From Argopecten irradians (Eukaryota > Mollusca > Bivalvia > Pectinida > Pectinidae): a stretch of DNA of 64,000 bases. Shown in pieces: positions 23,775 through 33,584 of this stretch. A program made the translations under genes and the position numbers. Position 1 is the first letter of the stretch. The number at the start of each line of letters is the position of its first letter. Location of the stretch: contig NC_091147.1 in NCBI RefSeq assembly GCF_041381155.1, positions 31,531,349 to 31,595,348 on the forward strand, written 5' to 3'. The notes beneath the pieces were generated by a model. That model was given only the letters and a program-made list of their open reading frames with translations. It made no database searches and was not told where the DNA came from.

Positions 23775-25350
23775 TAAAAAATTAAAACAGGAATTGCTTG
23801 ATTACCCAAACCATCAAATCACACAGGAGCTTGTTGATGGTTTTTCAGAGGGATTTCCTTTGCATTATCAGGGTATTAGGGAGGATACTGATTGTTTAAA
23901 TTTAGGTTCAGTCAGACAGAATGTCAATATGGCCCTTAAAAAAGTTCAAAAAGAGGTGGATCTTGGAAGGGTTGCCGGTCCATTTAAGGAAAGACCTTTA
24001 CCAAATTTGAGACTTTCTCCTTTGGGTCTGATTCCAAAGAGTACACCGGGGGAGTTTCGTTTAATCCACCACTTGTCACATCCTAAAGATAATTCAGTTA
24101 ATTCTGGTATCGATTCGGATTTGTGTTCTGTTCAGTATACCAAATTTGATGCGGCGATTGAATTGGTCCAAAATTTAGGTCAAGGGGCTTTATTAGCAAA
24201 ATCCGATATCAAATCAGCTTTTAGGTTACTGCCAATATCTCCACAAGACTTTGATTTATTGGGATTTAAGCTTCGGGGTTATTATTATTTTGATAAATGC
24301 TTACCGATGGGATGTTCATTATCATGCAGCTTATTTGAGAAATTTTCAAGTGCTTTAGAATGGATAGTTCAAAATAAATCAGGAAAACGATCTGTATTAC
24401 ATTATCTTGATGATTTCCTTTTTGGAGGTAAAGCTGGTTCCACCCAATGTAAGGATTTATTGGAATGTTTCTTAGCTTCTTGTGAAAACCTGGGAGTCCC
24501 TATTGCTGAGGAAAAGACGTTAGGCCCTTGCACTGTGTTATGTTTCCTAGGTTTAGAAATTGATACTGTAAATCTTACAATTAAAATTCCTGCAGCTAAA
24601 GTAGTTGAGATTTGTGAGAAGCTAGAAAATGTGTTCTCAAAGCAGAAAGTAACTTTAAGGGAAATGCAGTCGTTGATTGGGGCATTACATTTTGCTTGTA
24701 GGGCTGTAAGACCTGGGCGGACTTTTTGTCGACGTCTAATTAATTCAATTAAGGGTTTAACTCAGCCCCATCATCGCATTCGGGTTACTGGGGAAGTCAA
24801 GCAAGATATTGAGGCATGGTTATATTTCTTTAAGGGTTTTAATGGAGTTTCAGTGTTTCTAAACAAGGAATGGGAGAGTTCTCAGGATTTGTGTTTGTAC
24901 ACTGACAGCGCCGGGGGCCCAGGAATGGGGTTTGGGGCCTTTTTTAATGGTAAGTGGTGTTTTGGAGTATGGCCAGTCAAATGGCATGATCAGGGCTTAA
25001 CCAGAAGTATTACACTGCTTGAATTTTTCCCAATTTTAGTGGCCATAGTTGTTTGGGGGGAATTACTAACTAATAAAAAGATATTGTTTAGGTCAGACAA
25101 TACAGGAGTTGTAAGCATCATTAATTCTCTAACATCTAAGTCAGATCTGGTTATGAAACTAGTCCGGTCATTTGTTTTGAGATGTTTAAAATTTAACATA
25201 TTGTGTAAATGTTCACATATCCCTGGTGCTGATAACACTGTTGCTGATTCAATTTCACGTTTGCAGTGGGACAGATTCTTCCAGTTAGCTCCAGGCGCAG
25301 AACGGGAGCCACATGTGGTGCCAAACCATCTATGGGAAATCTTCAATTAG
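23515..25350 (+). CDS. Reverse transcriptase-RNase H of the Ngaro-type element
   Basis: The open region is 611 codons; the true N terminus is unclear because the first part overlaps the Gag-like region. Reverse transcriptase blocks run from residue ~145 to ~350: LSPLGLIPKS, FRLIHHLSHP, LLAKSDIKSAFRLLP (first catalytic Asp), CLPMGCSLSCSLFE and the catalytic VLHYLDDFLFGG. A thumb-like region with CFLGLEID follows. An RNase H domain occupies ~460-590, with LYTDSAGG, a Glu in TLLEFFPIL, RSDNTGVVSIIN and a late Asp in GADNTVADSISR, giving the expected acidic set. It would copy element RNA into DNA. Sequence features fit DIRS-like rather than LINE reverse transcriptases. Its end overlaps the recombinase frame by ~85 bases. 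Confidence 0.85.
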   Translation: MEWGRTMWSREVTRSGVGNIPSHRLALASIGVNVRIVTAGTLMFAVFVLLTIVHCSALSLFGPQLQVPVKEKTPMAVSSLGKTPINSKKLKQELLDYPNHQITQELVDGFSEGFPLHYQGIREDTDCLNLGSVRQNVNMALKKVQKEVDLGRVAGPFKERPLPNLRLSPLGLIPKSTPGEFRLIHHLSHPKDNSVNSGIDSDLCSVQYTKFDAAIELVQNLGQGALLAKSDIKSAFRLLPISPQDFDLLGFKLRGYYYFDKCLPMGCSLSCSLFEKFSSALEWIVQNKSGKRSVLHYLDDFLFGGKAGSTQCKDLLECFLASCENLGVPIAEEKTLGPCTVLCFLGLEIDTVNLTIKIPAAKVVEICEKLENVFSKQKVTLREMQSLIGALHFACRAVRPGRTFCRRLINSIKGLTQPHHRIRVTGEVKQDIEAWLYFFKGFNGVSVFLNKEWESSQDLCLYTDSAGGPGMGFGAFFNGKWCFGVWPVKWHDQGLTRSITLLEFFPILVAIVVWGELLTNKKILFRSDNTGVVSIINSLTSKSDLVMKLVRSFVLRCLKFNILCKCSHIPGADNTVADSISRLQWDRFFQLAPGAEREPHVVPNHLWEIFN

Positions 25351-26252
25351 AGATTGAGACTTTAATTCAGGGTAGTTTGTCCAATAATACAAAGCAGGCA
25401 TACAGTACAGGCCTGTCATCTTTTAAAAAATTCCGAGAGTTATACAGGCTATCTGAGATGTGGCCTGTGCCTATCAATCATTTGCTACAATATGTGGCTT
25501 ATTTATCTATCAGTGGAGCATCCCCTAGCACTACACAAACTTACTTGTCAGGTATAAGTTACCACCACAAAATTAAGGGGTGGGGGGATCCTGCAAAACA
25601 ATTTTTAGTACAGAAAGTTATGGAAGGTTATAGGCGTACAAAGGCATCTCCTGATGTGCGAGCTCCAATTACCTTAGATATCTTAAGGAAGATTGTAGGT
25701 GCATTACCGTTTGTTTGCACTTCAACATATGAAACAAGTTTATTTCGTGTGGCCTTCCTGTTAGCCTTTTTTGGTTTTATGAGGGTTGGTGAACTTACTA
25801 GTACTGCTAATTCAGATCATGCAGTGGGACTATCAGATGTGTCTTTAAATGATCAGGAGGTGACATTAAAACTAACCCACTCAAAAACAGATCAGACAGG
25901 TAAGGGTCATATTTTGGTTATCAGTGCTTGTCCAGATTTATCATTGTGCCCGGTTAAGGCAACATCAGCATTCCTTAGGATACGTCCTAAATCTCTAACT
26001 CGTGAATTTCTTTGCCATGCTAGTGGAAGGTCATTGTCGCGTTACCAATTTTCAGCAGTTTTGAAGAAAACATTGCAGTTCGCTAATGTCCCAGCTGCCA
26101 ATTTTAAAACTCACAGTTTTCGCATAGGGGCGGCGTCTGCGGCTTCGTTGCAGGGAACTCCGGATGAACAGATAAAAGTGCTGGGCCGCTGGAAGTCGGC
26201 ATGTTTTCAGAGATACATACGTATTAGTGCTCCAACATTGTTATGCCGTTAG
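25266..26252 (+). CDS. Tyrosine recombinase of the Ngaro-type element
   Basis: 328 codons in a frame overlapping the reverse transcriptase end. An N-terminal helical, core-binding-like part (SNNTKQAYSTGLSSFKKF, residues ~38-55) is followed by the catalytic domain. All active-site positions are visible: Arg in FFGFMRVGELT, Lys in THSKTDQTGKGH, the H-x-x-R box in THSFRIGAASAA, Trp in LGRWKSACF and the nucleophilic Tyr in QRYIRI. The enzyme is expected to insert a circular DNA copy by strand exchange, which leaves no target duplication; the flanks agree. The likely site of action is the inverted-arm motif in each A repeat, an inference from its form. Confidence 0.85.
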   Translation: MGQILPVSSRRRTGATCGAKPSMGNLQLEIETLIQGSLSNNTKQAYSTGLSSFKKFRELYRLSEMWPVPINHLLQYVAYLSISGASPSTTQTYLSGISYHHKIKGWGDPAKQFLVQKVMEGYRRTKASPDVRAPITLDILRKIVGALPFVCTSTYETSLFRVAFLLAFFGFMRVGELTSTANSDHAVGLSDVSLNDQEVTLKLTHSKTDQTGKGHILVISACPDLSLCPVKATSAFLRIRPKSLTREFLCHASGRSLSRYQFSAVLKKTLQFANVPAANFKTHSFRIGAASAASLQGTPDEQIKVLGRWKSACFQRYIRISAPTLLCR

Positions 26253-26373
26253 CTGTTTATTACTGCTTGTTTAAGGACATACTTTAATTTACCAGTAGCG
26301 TTGTTCGTTTTTGTGTATATGCTGTAATTAATTAGAGTAGGACAGATGCTAATATTGTAAGTTCATTACAGAT

Positions 26374-26952
26374 GTGTGGATCATTGGGTCTTCATTAGTT
26401 TATTGGGCAGAGAAGAGGGCAATACAGAGACTGAACAACAACCTTCGTCTTGAGAATATTAAAGTAGACATTACATGGACAGGTATTCGGGGTATGCATT
26501 GGCGGGATTTAATCCCTAAGGTCCGTCAGATGTTGTCAGTGAGTCAGGCAGGTCCCCCTTCTATGATGATATTACATTTGGGCTCCAATGATTTAGTTGA
26601 CCGCCCATGTGCTGAGTTACAAGAGGCAATTGCAAATGATATCCAATTGCTCCACCAGCTATGCCCGAAGACTGTCCTGGTCTGGTCAGATGTTTTGTGT
26701 AGGTTGTTTTGGTTTGGGGCTGGGAATTTGAGAGCAGTTGAGAGAAAGCGGGCACGGATAAATAGGAAAGGTAGAAAAGTAGTGAGAGCCTTTGGGGGGA
26801 AAATCATACACCATACAGAAATATCTTTTGATTGTCCAGGCCTGTTTCGTAAGGATGGTACTCATTTGTCTGATATTGGTAATGATATATTTATAACTGA
26901 TTTTCAATCAGCACTTGAGACATTCGTGAAAACAAATGCTATAGCTTTTTAG
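26374..26952 (+). CDS. SGNH hydrolase-like protein of the Ngaro-type element
   Basis: About 192 codons. It carries the four signature blocks of SGNH/GDSL hydrolases: Ser in WIIGSSLVYWA (block I), a Gly in the ITWTGIRG region (block II), Asn in LHLGSNDLVD (block III) and Asp-x-x-His in KDGTHLSDIGNDIF (block V). SGNH enzymes are usually esterases or lipases. Similar domains are known as accessory regions of some Ngaro and other retroelements, where their role is unsettled. It lies 121 bases after the recombinase, and its mode of expression is not evident; splicing from the upstream region is one option. Its stop is ~70 bases before the B1 repeat. Confidence 0.75.
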   Translation: MWIIGSSLVYWAEKRAIQRLNNNLRLENIKVDITWTGIRGMHWRDLIPKVRQMLSVSQAGPPSMMILHLGSNDLVDRPCAELQEAIANDIQLLHQLCPKTVLVWSDVLCRLFWFGAGNLRAVERKRARINRKGRKVVRAFGGKIIHHTEISFDCPGLFRKDGTHLSDIGNDIFITDFQSALETFVKTNAIAF

Positions 26953-27586
26953 CTGCTAAAATTAAAGGGCGTAGGGCATTGGTTGTTGCCAGATTGGGGC
27001 AGTAAGCTTTGCTTTCTGTTTGGCGGAATTCTGGCAAGTTGGCGGCAGCATGTGTCAATAAGCAAATTCCCCTTTCATTTTTAAGTGGTACGGGTATCCA
27101 GGGTAGGTCTGCTTGGTTTCCCAAGGGACATAACTCAGGAGGAAAAGTGATAAGGGGAGGTAACTCTGCAAGAGATGGATGATAGATCCAAGTTTGGGTG
27201 TTGGCTATGGGAGCCATCACAGTGTTTCATAGGCAACTGCTTGGAGCACACCAGCATGGTGTGCTTACACAAGAGTTGTGTTCGCCTGGTTTCCCAGGGA
27301 ACAGCCCTATAGTGTTGCTGTTTGTTGCTCATTATGCTGGTGGGCATTCAGCTTGGTGCTGTTTGTCGGGTAACCATGCAGGTGAGCATTCAGCAGTTTG
27401 CTGTTTGCTGGACACTATGCTAGTGGGCATTCGGCTGGAGATATCAGTCTCTTGTAGAGTTTCAGGTATATATAAATATATATGCTTGTTGGCACATGCT
27501 GCTGCTGTCTGGTTCAAAAAATCTGTGGCCGTATCCCAGCAATGAGTTTGTGTTGTTTGTATGGAATAAGGGTCTTGAAATAATAC

Positions 27587-27611
27587 TGATTACCGACGTG
27601 TACGGTAATCA
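27587..27611. other. Putative recombinase crossover site in A2
   Basis: Same 25-base inverted-arm motif as at 22,515, here four bases after the B1/A2 junction begins. Confidence 0.55.
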
Positions 27612-28937
27612 AAGTTATTGAAGCCATTATGGAAGTTTAGTATGTGTCATACGTAAGGTCACAGGAGTTACCCCCCTTTGACAGTAGTTAATAATTTAGA
27701 GTTATCTCGCTTTGCATAGGAAAGCATTGTATAGAACGTTATCCCAGCATGCTAAGTTAACATCCGGTCATCGACAGATTAGCAAATAAAGGCACATGCT
27801 TGCAGAGAATTTTAATTCCCACCCTCCCAACCCCTATTTCTAGTTGACATTCATTGTTTTATTACAGTATTGGTAAAATAACTTGTATGCTGTGCTTAAG
27901 CAATATTCTGCTGTTAGTTCTTTTTGTTTCAGTTTTCTCCAAGACATTATCTGGATATTTGGAAACATATACCTGACAAGGACGTTGTACAGTGTGATTC
28001 ATAGCGTGCCTTATTTCAGAAATCATTCTGGAGTTGTGTTCGGTTTTGTTGGCTAGTGGACTGTAAGTATTATTGTCTCGTATTAATGGACGATTCATGT
28101 GTGAGCTTTTCCTGGTGAGGACATGTTATGCCAGTGTGCTCAACAACAAAAAATTGGTGAAGAGTTAAAATTAAACTGCGCTTACTTTAAAGATTAAAAA
28201 GTGTGCAATTCATCAATTAACAACATTGATAGCAAAGTTCATTTGGATAAACAGGACTTTAACAGAAGTGAGTGATACTACATCATCTACATGGGAAAGA
28301 ATATCAAGTGACTATGATAATTCCATGTTTTGTTTGTTTTCTTTGTCACAGGTTTGCTGTTTTGAATAAATTAGCGGAATTCTGGCAAGTTGGCGGCAGA
28401 ATGTGTCAATAAGCAAATTCCCCTTTCATTTTTAAGTGGTACGGGTATCCAGGGTAGGTCTGCTTGGTTTCCCAAGGGACATAACTCAGGAGGAAAAGTG
28501 ATAAGGGGAGGTAACTCTGCAAGAGATGGATGATAGATCCAAGTTTGGGTGTTGGCTATGGGAGCCATCACAGTGTTTCATAGGCAACTGCTTGGAGCAC
28601 ACCAGCATGGTGTGCTTACACAAGAGTTGTGTTCGCCTGGTTTCCCAGGGAACAGCCCTATAGTGTTGCTGTTTGTTGCTCATTATGCTGGTGGGCATTC
28701 AGCTTGGTGCTGTTTGTCGGGTAACCATGCAGGTGAGCATTCAGCAGTTTGCTGTTTGCTGGACACTATGCTAGTGGGCATTCGGCTGGAGATATCAGTC
28801 TCTTGTAGAGTTTCAGGTATATATAAATATATATGCTTGTTGGCACATGCTGCTGCTGTCTGGTTCAAAAAATCTGTGGCCTTATCCCAGCAATGAGTTT
28901 GTGTTGTTTGTATGGAATAAGGGTCTTGAAATAATAC

Positions 28938-28962
28938 TGATTACCGACGTGTACGGTAATCA
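28938..28962. other. Putative recombinase crossover site in A3
   Basis: Third copy of the motif, at the B2/A3 junction. Confidence 0.55.
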
Positions 28963-30286
28963 AAGTTATTGAAGCCATTATGGAAGTTTAGTATGTGTCA
29001 TACGTAAGGTCACAGGAGTTACCCCTCTTTGACAGTAGTTAATAATTTAGAGTTATCTCGCTTTGCATAGGAAAGCATTGTATAGAACGTTATCCCAGCA
29101 TGCTAAGTTAACATCCGGTCATCGACAGATTAGCAAATAAGAGGCACATGCTTGCAGAGAATTTTAATTCCCACCCTCCCAACCCCTATTTCTAGTTGAC
29201 ATTCATTGTTTTATTACAGTATTGGTAAAATAACTTGTATGCTGTGCTTAAGCAATATTCTGCTGTTAGTTCTTTTTGTTTCAGTTTTCTCCAAGACATT
29301 ATCTGGATATTTGGAAACATATACCTGACAAGGACGTTGTACAGTGTGATTCATAGCGTGCCTTATTTCAGAAATCATTCTGGAGTTGTGTTCGGTTTTG
29401 TTGGCTAGTGGACTGTAAGTATTATTGTCTCGTATTAATGGACGATTCATGTGTGAGCTTTTCCTGGTGAGGACATGTTATGCCAGTGTGCTCAACAACA
29501 AAAAATTGGTGAAGAGTTAAAATTAAACTGCGCTTACTTTAAAGATTAAAAAGTGTGCAATTCATCAATTAACAACATTGATAGCAAAGTTCATTTGGAT
29601 AAACAGGACTTTAACAGAAGTGAGTGATACTACATCATCTACATGGGAAAGAATATCAAGTGACTATGATAATTCCATGTTTTGTTTGTTTTCTTTGTCA
29701 CAGGTTTGCTGTTTTGAATAAATTAGCGGAATTCTGGCAAGTTGGCGGCAGCATGTGTCAATAAGCAAATTCCCCTTTCATTTTTAAGTGGTACGGGTAT
29801 CCAGGGTAGGTCTGCTTGGTTTCCCAAGGGACATAACTCAGGAGGAAAAGTGATAAGGGGAGGTAACTCTGCAAGAGATGGATGATAGATCCAAGTTTGG
29901 GTGTTGGCTATGGGAGCCATCACAGTGTTTCATAGGCAACTGCTTGGAGCACACCAGCATGGTGTGCTTACACAAGAGTTGTGTTCGCCTGGTTTCCCAG
30001 GGAACAGCCCTATAGTGTTGCTGTTTGTTGCTCATTATGCTGGTGGGCATTCAGCTTGGTGCTGTTTGTCGGGTAACCATGCAGGTGAGCATTCAGCAGT
30101 TTGCTGTTTGCTGGACACTATGCTAGTGGGCATTCGGCTGGAGATATCAGTCTCTTGTAGAGTTTCAGGTATATATAAATATATATGCTTGTTGGCACAT
30201 GCTGCTGCTGTCTGGTTCAAAAAATCTGTGGCCTTATCCCAGCAATGAGTTTGTGTTGTTTGTATGGAATAAGGGTCTTGAAATAA

Positions 30287-30870
30287 TAATAGATTGTTCT
30301 ACTGTCAATGTATCTATAAATGTATTATAACTTGTTCTACTGTCATTATATATATCATTGTATTTACAACTTAGTATACCGTCTTTATCTTTATATCTAT
30401 ACATGTATTTACAGCTTGTTCTACAGTCATTGTATCTATAAATGGAATTATAACTTGTTATACTGTCATTGTATCTGTACATGTATTTGCATCTTGTTCT
30501 ACTGTCATTATATCTATAAATGTATTCACAGCTTGTTCTACTGACATTATATCTATAAATGGAATTATAACTTGTTATACTGTCATTGTATCTGTACATG
30601 TATTTGCATCTTGTTCTACTGTCATTATATCTATAAATGTATTCACAGCTTGTTCTACAGTCAATGTATCTATAAATATATTTATAGATTGTTCTACTGT
30701 CATAATATCTATAAATGTATTCACAGCTTGTTCTACAGTCAATGTATCTATAAATATATTTATAGATTGTTCTACTGTCAATGTATCTATACATGTATTT
30801 ACATCTTGTTCTACTGTCATTATATATCAATGTATTTACAACTTATTATACCGTCTTTATATTTATATCT
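30287..30870. repeat. 39-bp satellite, segment 2
   Basis: About 15 units, resuming directly after the Ngaro-type element and ending at the LTR element. The 198-residue minus frame (30,234-30,830) and the plus-strand frames here come from the unit length being a multiple of three. Confidence 0.93.
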
Positions 30871-31541
30871 TTAATAAAGAAAATGTGTGTTGTTTTCAAG
30901 TTCAGTTCGTTGGTAATGAGTATAAATTGCAGGACACAAAGCGAAGAATTCAAGTGGAGTTTGCTTTTCTCTTGTATTTCTTTCTCATATATCAAACATA
31001 TGTGGCACATTACATAGAAATAAAATGAAAGTTCACTCGTATTGGTAATCCAATATGTAGACACCGAATTAGTTGTCCGTAGATGGCGATCCACCTTATA
31101 AAAGTTCAGAATTGGAATAATGTTCACACACAGTTCACTATCTGGTAATCCAAGAAATATCCGTAGTGACCGCCTTGAAGGTTGGGGTTCCAACTGATGT
31201 TTATAAATCAGGCATGGGTTTTTATAATAAAATGACCATTGTCCAATAGGTAAACCCGGATGTAATCAAGATTAATAGCATAAAGATAGTATCACAATTA
31301 AACGAGTAGACAATATATCGACAGTTTGATAGAAAATATATCTACTTAAGCTTATCAATGACACCATCGCCTCAAGGAAGGTTATAAACACTTTGACATG
31401 TGAATACTATATGTAATTGTCGGTCACTCCACAAAAATAAGACCACAATGCCTTAGGGTAGATTTTAAACTGATCAACATATCTATAGGTAAAATATACA
31501 ATTATATAACAACAAAGAACATCTCAAATTTCTCTATGACA
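30871..31541 (-). repeat. 3' LTR
   Basis: Left copy on the plus strand, which is the 3' LTR in element orientation. Shares its full length with 32,909-33,584. Confidence 0.8.
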
Positions 31542-31802
31542 ACTTCCTTCTCGCTCAGGAAGACTCTGTCCCAGAGTCTAAATTATTTGTCAAACAAGTC
31601 AGTGTTGATAATCTAAATACACCTAGGCTTTTCTCAACTGTATAACGTTCATTCAATAGATTGTCCATCAAATTAACACACATGTAATAAAAGTGGATAC
31701 TGTTGTTTTCAAGAGACTGTCATTGGATTTCATTGACTCCTTCAAATCTAGAAGTATAATTAGCTTAAGCTTAAGCATGGGTTAGCAAAAACTGCTAAAA
31801 AC

Positions 31803-32801
31803 TTAATAGTAACCAAATTGGTTTCCAAAATTTCCTCGTCTTCGATTTGGCCGAAATGGTTGGTTATGATTGGGAAGTGCGTCATTTTGACAATTTTGTC
31901 GAGACGTTTGAGAATTTACAAGCAAATTTTCTCTTTCGAAATTCTGAATCGTGCTTTCAGGATTAGCGATTGTTTCCTTATATTTTGTGATGTCTTTTTC
32001 AAGACGAGCTATTTGACCAGATTTATCATCGTTTCTTTTTTCAAAAAATGCATTCTCCCGTTTTAAACGCTCATGTTCACTCTGATACAAATTAAACGTT
32101 TCTGCAAAGCTGACTCTTAACTCATTAGTATAAGTTTGATTCTCGTTTAGTTCTAATTTCAAGCGTTCATTTTCAGCTTCAAGATTTTCTTTGGTGCTTT
32201 TGAGCTCTTTAATTTCCAGCTCGTTTTCATTTGTGCCATTGTTGCTTTTGATCTGTGGTACAATTTGTACTTGAATTTGATTTCTTTTGTTTATTTTTGT
32301 GAATTCTGAGTCAGAAAGGTCCGAAAATGGAAATTCACATACTATTGATTTTCGCGAGATGAACTCTGACATGCGTTTTGCGTCCCTGCTTTTATGAAAT
32401 TTACTTTTTGATTTATGATTTTGGTTTGATTGGCCCGAAATTGGGCGCTTTGAAAAACAAGCCGGTGAGAAATGTCCGAATTTGCCACATTTGAAACATT
32501 GGGCTGATTTTGCCTGACAAGAGATATTAACGTGCTCTTGAAAATAACGGAATACCCACTTACCACATCTAAAACACTGATTCCGAGGCGACGATGTAGG
32601 GCTGTTAGATGACATAGGGGGTCCCTGGTGCCTTGTAGCCGTCGTTTGGCAGACGTCGTCAGGTGAACGTGTCCATCTTCGGTTGACAGGTAGATTTGGT
32701 AAAAACGTTGTTCGTGTCGCTGAGGGGAATGCTCTTTGGTACGACGTGTTGTTTCGGTATGTGGTATCCATTGTTGAAATGCGGAGCAGATTTGTGGCCA
32801 C
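31803..32801 (-). CDS. Gag-like zinc-knuckle coiled-coil protein of the LTR element
   Basis: 332 codons. A basic N-terminal third is followed by two Cys/His clusters: CFRCGKWVF (with a later His and Cys) and a canonical knuckle CFKCGKFGHFSPAC (C-x2-C-x4-H-x4-C) around residues 75-115. Residues ~195-305 are rich in Glu, Lys, Leu and Asn with heptad-like spacing (LEAENERLKLELNE, ERLKRENAFFEKR), predicting a long coiled coil. It would bind RNA and oligomerise, as a nucleocapsid does. Knuckles before a C-terminal coiled coil is not the usual Gag order, so this may be an atypical Gag or an unrelated protein captured by the element. Confidence 0.6.
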   Translation of the reverse strand: MATNLLRISTMDTTYRNNTSYQRAFPSATRTTFLPNLPVNRRWTRSPDDVCQTTATRHQGPPMSSNSPTSSPRNQCFRCGKWVFRYFQEHVNISCQAKSAQCFKCGKFGHFSPACFSKRPISGQSNQNHKSKSKFHKSRDAKRMSEFISRKSIVCEFPFSDLSDSEFTKINKRNQIQVQIVPQIKSNNGTNENELEIKELKSTKENLEAENERLKLELNENQTYTNELRVSFAETFNLYQSEHERLKRENAFFEKRNDDKSGQIARLEKDITKYKETIANPESTIQNFERENLLVNSQTSRQNCQNDALPNHNQPFRPNRRRGNFGNQFGYY

Positions 32802-32908
32802 AGTCTTAGTCTTGGTGCTCCAAGGTTTAGGTCTCGCTGAGGTTCCCGGGGATCTTGTGCGTAACTTGGCTTACCTGTGGCAAGTTACTCCGAATTCTCT
32901 CACCAATT

Positions 32909-33584
32909 TTAATAAAGAAATTTGTGTGTTATTTTTCAAGTTCGGTTCGGACCGTTGGTAACGATATAAATTGCAGGACACAAAACGAAGAATTCAAGTG
33001 GAATTTGCTTTTCTCTTGTATTTCTTTCTCATATATCAAACATATGTGGCACATTACATAGAAATAAAATGAAAGTTCACTCGTATTGGTAATCCAATAT
33101 GTAGACACCGAATTAGTTGTCCGTAGATGGCGATCCACCTTATAAATGTTCAGATTGGAATAATGTTCACACACAGTTCACTATCTGGTAATCCAAGAAA
33201 TATCCGTTGTGATCGCCTTGAAGGTTGTGGTTCCAACTGATGTTTATAAATCAGGCATGGGTTTTTATAATAAAATGACCATTGTCCAATAGGTAAACCT
33301 GGATGTAATCAAGATTAATAGCATAAAGATAGTATCACAATTAAACGACTAGACAATATATCGACAGTTTGATAGAAAATATATCTACTTAAGCTTATCA
33401 ATGACACCATCGCCTCAAGGAAGGTTATAAACACTTTGACATGTGAATACTATATGTAATTGTCGGCCACTCCACAAAAATAAGACCACAATGCCTTAGG
33501 GTAGATTTTAAACTGATCAACACATCTATAGGTAAAATATACAATTATATAACAACAAAGAACATCTCAAATTTCTCTATGACA
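32909..33584 (-). repeat. 5' LTR
   Basis: Right copy on the plus strand, the 5' LTR in element orientation. It ends against the satellite with the target duplication tatct. Confidence 0.8.

Larger units (their letters stand above)
22512..30286 (+). mobile_element. Ngaro/DIRS-type tyrosine-recombinase retroelement, appears whole
   Basis: The order is A1 repeat (22,512-22,746), Gag-like region, reverse transcriptase-RNase H, tyrosine recombinase, SGNH hydrolase, then B1 (27,023-27,583), A2 (27,584-27,817), C (27,818-28,373), B2 (28,374-28,934), A3 (28,935-29,169), C (29,170-29,725) and B3 (29,726-30,286). Split direct repeats together with a tyrosine recombinase in place of an integrase are the hallmark of the Ngaro branch of DIRS elements. 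An SGNH hydrolase is also known from that branch. The standard layout ends B1-A2-B2; here an extra C segment follows A2 and the tail is duplicated. The repeat copies look nearly identical, so the insertion is probably young. It sits in the 39-bp satellite with no target duplication, as expected for a recombinase. Confidence 0.85.
27023..30286 (+). repeat. Tandem 3' repeats B1-A2-C-B2-A3-C-B3
   Basis: A ~1,352-bp unit (B 561 bp, A 234-235 bp, C 556 bp) is present for two full units plus a final B. Copies differ at only a few bases. B contains a 115-residue open frame in each copy (27,198; 28,549; 29,901) with no known domain, and C a 78-residue minus frame. Their repetition is by DNA duplication and is not evidence of coding. 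Confidence 0.9.
30871..33584 (-). mobile_element. Short non-autonomous LTR retroelement
   Basis: Direct terminal repeats of ~671 bp (30,871-31,541) and ~676 bp (32,909-33,584) flank a ~1.37-kb interior. The element is on the minus strand: the LTR starts TGTCATAG, a purine-rich tract (gagcgagaaggaag) precedes the 3' LTR near 31,545-31,556, and a TGG-initiated primer-site candidate sits just inside the 5' LTR near 32,905. A 5-base target duplication, tatct, lies at 30,866-30,870 and 33,585-33,589. The interior has room only for a Gag-like reading frame; no polymerase region is present, so it depends on another element. The LTRs differ at perhaps 15-20 positions by eye, which suggests moderate age. 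Family within the LTR order is undetermined. Confidence 0.8.

Noticed and set aside
27198-30248. 115-residue frame present three times in the B repeats
   Set aside because: Recurs because the DNA is duplicated; no known domain and the opposite strand is also open.
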